Made by a program: the position numbers and the translations under genes. Positions 61,958-64,000 of a DNA stretch of 64,000 bases are shown here, piece by piece. The stretch lies in NCBI GenBank assembly GCA_020635655.1, contig JACJZI010000005.1, forward strand, positions 62,001-126,000, written 5' to 3'. Each line of letters opens with the position of its first letter. Position 1 is the first letter of the stretch. The DNA comes from Flavobacteriales bacterium (GTDB lineage Bacteria > Bacteroidota > Bacteroidia > Flavobacteriales_F > PHOS-HE28). The notes below the pieces were generated by a model, which was not told where the DNA came from, searched no databases, and saw only the letters and a program-made list of their open reading frames with translations.

Positions 61958-62767
61958 ATGGTGGAAGGTCCGCTCCGAAAGATGCTCACCGGTCTCGACG
62001 ACCGTGTCCATTATGCACTTGTGGTCGGTGAGGCCCATGTGCCCATCGATGATCGCGTCGGCGGCCCGTTCACCTTGCATGCCTCGGGTAGGAAGACCTG
62101 CGTTATCTGCGGTCGGTCGGTGAGCAAGTTCTTCGGGCAGGGGTTCTGTTTCCCCTGTTCCCGGGATGCACCGGAGGCGTCCGAATGCATCGTGCGACCG
62201 GAACTTTGCCGTGCGCATCTGGGCGAGGGACGGGATCCGGAATGGGAGCGTGTCCACCATGATCAGGAACACGTGGTGTACCTCTCCTACACGGGTGGCA
62301 TCAAGGTCGGTGTCACCCGCAGCACACAGGTGCCGGTGCGTTGGATCGACCAGGGGGCGGTGGCGGCCGTGGTGATCGCGCGAACGCCGTACCGCCGATT
62401 GGCGGGCCTGATCGAAGTGGAGCTGAAGAAGCACTTCGCGGATAGGACGAACTGGCGGGCCATGCTGCGACCGGTCATGCCGGATATCGGTGCCCTCCTG
62501 GATGCGCGGTCGCAGGCGGTGACCGCACTGGCGCACGAGCTGGGCGCATACGTGCTTGCCGATGAGGATCCCTGGCGGATCGACTATCCGGTCGATCATT
62601 TTCCCCCGAAGGTGGCCAGTGTATCACTGGACAAGGAGCCCACGATCACCGGCACCTTGGCGGCGATCAAGGGACAGTACCTCGTTTGGGCCGATGGGCG
62701 CGTGCTGAATGTCCGGAACCACGCGGGTTACCATGTGGAAGTGGACGTGCCAAGGAATTTTTCATGA
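61958..62767 (+). CDS. DUF2797 family protein
   Basis: Protein of 269 residues. Cysteine-rich N-terminal part (RKTCVICGR, GFCFPCSRDAPEASECIVRPELCRAHLGEGRD) that probably binds one or two zinc ions, then a GIY-YIG-like alpha/beta core with HVVYLSYTGGIKVGVTRSTQVPVRWIDQGA. The C-terminal region holds a small OB-like strand set (TGTLAAIKGQYLVWADGRVLNVRNHAGY). DUF2797 is conserved in Bacteroidota and Actinobacteria without known function; the GIVGxTR-like stretch resembles endonuclease-type GIY-YIG only in part. It ends before a hairpin, convergent with sppA. Confidence 0.82.
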   Translation: MVEGPLRKMLTGLDDRVHYALVVGEAHVPIDDRVGGPFTLHASGRKTCVICGRSVSKFFGQGFCFPCSRDAPEASECIVRPELCRAHLGEGRDPEWERVHHDQEHVVYLSYTGGIKVGVTRSTQVPVRWIDQGAVAAVVIARTPYRRLAGLIEVELKKHFADRTNWRAMLRPVMPDIGALLDARSQAVTALAHELGAYVLADEDPWRIDYPVDHFPPKVASVSLDKEPTITGTLAAIKGQYLVWADGRVLNVRNHAGYHVEVDVPRNFS

Positions 62768-62841
62768 ACGGACCGTAACCCGGTCCGGACGACCCACGTA
62801 ACAGGAGCAGGTTTTGGTCATTGGAATGATCGTTAGGGCAC

Positions 62842-62873
62842 GTGAAGGGCCGCTCGTTCGAGCGGCCCTTCAC
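62842..62873. terminator. Long hairpin between DUF2797 gene and sppA
   Basis: A 15-bp perfect stem GTGAAGGGCCGCTCG/CGAGCGGCCCTTCAC with a 2-base TT loop. No U-run follows on either strand, so it may act as an RNA stabiliser or a Rho-type barrier instead of a classic terminator. Confidence 0.6.
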
Positions 62874-62895
62874 ACGTTCCGGTGTTCCCTTTCCG

Positions 62896-64000
62896 TCAGT
62901 GGACCTGGATGTCGAAAGGCATGCGGGCCTGGATCCCGATCGCCCGTTTCGCGTCGCGCATCTGTTTGAAACGGTCCAGCATCTCCGCATCCGAGCCGAA
63001 CACCTGCGTGGCGATCCAGCTCTTGGCTTCCGTATTGAGCTCCGATAGGATCTGCTGGATGAGCTCCTTCTGTTCCGGATACTTCACGATGCGGTACTTC
63101 TCCAGGTGCGCCATGCCCGCGGCACCGGCGATGGCGGCCTCCAATCCACCGATGCTGTCCACCAGGCCGATCCTCTGGGCATCCGTTCCGGTCCATACGC
63201 GGCCTCGACCGATGCTGTCCACCATGGCCACATCGAGATGCCGCCCATCCGCCACACGCTGTTCGAAGGTCCCGTAGAAATCATCGATGTAGCGCTGGAT
63301 CACCTCGCGTTCGTCAGGACGAAGGGGACGGGACACATCGAAGAGGTCCGCATATTCGTTGGTCTTCAGCCCGTCGAAGGTGATGCCGAGCTTGTTGTTG
63401 AAGAACCCCTTGAGATTGGGGATCATGCCGAAAACCCCGATGGAACCCGTGATCGTGGTGGGTTCGGCATAGATGCGGTCGGCGGCACAGCTGATGTAGT
63501 ACCCCCCGCTGGCCGCCAGGTCGCCCATGCTCACCACCAGGGGTTTGGACTGTCGGGCCAGATCGACCTCGCGCCAGATCATGTCGCTGGCCAGGCCACT
63601 TCCACCCGGTGAGTTCACGCGCAATACGATGGCCTTGACCGCGGTGTCCTGACGCGCCTTGCTGAGGGCCTTGATCAAGGTCTCACTGCCCACCACATCA
63701 TCCTCGCTTTCGCCGCTGGTGATCTGGCCCTGGGCATACACCACGGCCACCTTGTCCCGTCCGCCTTCGTGATCGGCATCCTGAACATGGGCACGTGTGT
63801 AATCCGCGAGCTCCACGCTGCGCAATTCCTCCTCCCTGTCCATGCCCATGCGTTCCTTCACACGGTCCAGCACCTGGTCGCGGTACATCACACCATCGGC
63901 AAGACCGAGCTTCACCGCGTCCTCGGCGTGGCGGACCTGAAGTTCCTCGGCGATGGTGTTCAGGCGCGCCTTGTCGATCTTGCGCTGCTGTCCCACCACG
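62896..64000 (-). CDS. sppA: Signal peptide peptidase SppA, 5' part beyond the window
   Basis: SppA is a membrane-bound serine protease that degrades cleaved signal peptides. About 367 residues are visible and the frame runs out of the window upstream, so the N-terminal membrane anchor and the catalytic Lys domain are not seen. The nucleophile region is intact: VNSPGGSGLASDMIWREV, MGDLAASGGYYISCAADRIYA (catalytic Ser) and TGSIGVFGM. This is the layout of the second half of the 67-kDa form (about 590 residues). It ends before the hairpin, convergent with the DUF2797 gene. Confidence 0.92.
   Translation of the reverse strand, partial: VVGQQRKIDKARLNTIAEELQVRHAEDAVKLGLADGVMYRDQVLDRVKERMGMDREEELRSVELADYTRAHVQDADHEGGRDKVAVVYAQGQITSGESEDDVVGSETLIKALSKARQDTAVKAIVLRVNSPGGSGLASDMIWREVDLARQSKPLVVSMGDLAASGGYYISCAADRIYAEPTTITGSIGVFGMIPNLKGFFNNKLGITFDGLKTNEYADLFDVSRPLRPDEREVIQRYIDDFYGTFEQRVADGRHLDVAMVDSIGRGRVWTGTDAQRIGLVDSIGGLEAAIAGAAGMAHLEKYRIVKYPEQKELIQQILSELNTEAKSWIATQVFGSDAEMLDRFKQMRDAKRAIGIQARMPFDIQVH

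Overview
The window looks like a chromosomal segment of a high-GC (about 60 % by eye) member of the Bacteroidota, most likely a Flavobacteriales-type marine or wastewater lineage. The evidence is: several secreted proteins with type IX secretion (T9SS) style C-termini, a PorV/PorQ-like outer-membrane protein, a TonB-dependent receptor with an N-terminal carboxypeptidase-regulatory-like domain, BspA-type DUF285 repeats, Bacteroidota-typical DUF families (DUF2911, DUF3127, DUF5684), and at least two dozen upstream elements resembling the Bacteroidota -7 promoter TAnnTTTG. There are no rRNA genes, phage genes, insertion sequences or CRISPR arrays. One tRNA gene is present.

Layout. 1-5.7 kb: the end of an exopolyphosphatase (ppx/gppA), an APC permease, a secreted carbohydrate-binding-like protein with a tandem dockerin-like tail, and an NtrC-type response regulator that has no HTH. 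5.9-16.6 kb: mostly housekeeping (DUF5684 protein, alaS, M23 peptidase, MerR-like regulator, rfaD, queD-folE, BI-1 protein, fabD), interrupted by an AT-richer BspA-like surface protein with the same dockerin-like tail. 16.6-26.7 kb: a Rieske-like lipoprotein, a small secreted Lys-rich protein, and a TonB receptor / 1372-residue secreted protein / PorV-like trio closed by a strong terminator. 26.7-37.3 kb: greA, a HIT protein, ruvC, a flippase-like protein with a glycosyltransferase and an ABC permease, a DUF3127 protein with a flavin reductase, tRNA-Leu, tig-clpP-clpX, and a DUF2911 protein. 37.4-53.7 kb, mostly minus strand: a T9SS cargo protein, an operon of PIG-L deacetylase / 37-residue membrane peptide / sodium:solute symporter, a LytS/LytTR two-component pair, ClC-thyA-folA-lipoprotein, a bifunctional nuclease with a CNT nucleoside transporter, and etfBA. 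53.8-64 kb: a LamG T9SS protein, pdhB, hppA, a deoxynucleoside kinase, GH3 with a coupled propeller-like protein, a DUF2797 protein, and the 3' part of sppA.

How the genes connect. The tig-clpP-clpX cluster couples nascent-chain folding to proteolysis. ClC-thyA-folA overlap by ATGA junctions and thyA-folA form the thymidylate/folate cycle. EtfBA and PdhB feed central energy metabolism, and the membrane pyrophosphatase stores PPi energy as an ion gradient. Surface and secreted proteins occupy a large fraction of the window. The least explained parts are the tandem dockerin-like C-terminal module shared by two unrelated surface proteins and the TonB receptor/giant secreted protein/PorV-like trio.

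No stretch longer than 300 bases lacks a gene. The longest gaps are about 255 bp before the TonB receptor (17371-17626), about 245 bp before the sensor kinase (45947-46192) and about 215 bp before hppA (56243-56457). They hold only the promoter and hairpin elements listed. Starts were moved inward from the longest open frame where signal peptides, family N-termini and promoter elements demanded it. All family assignments come from reading motifs, not from database searches.
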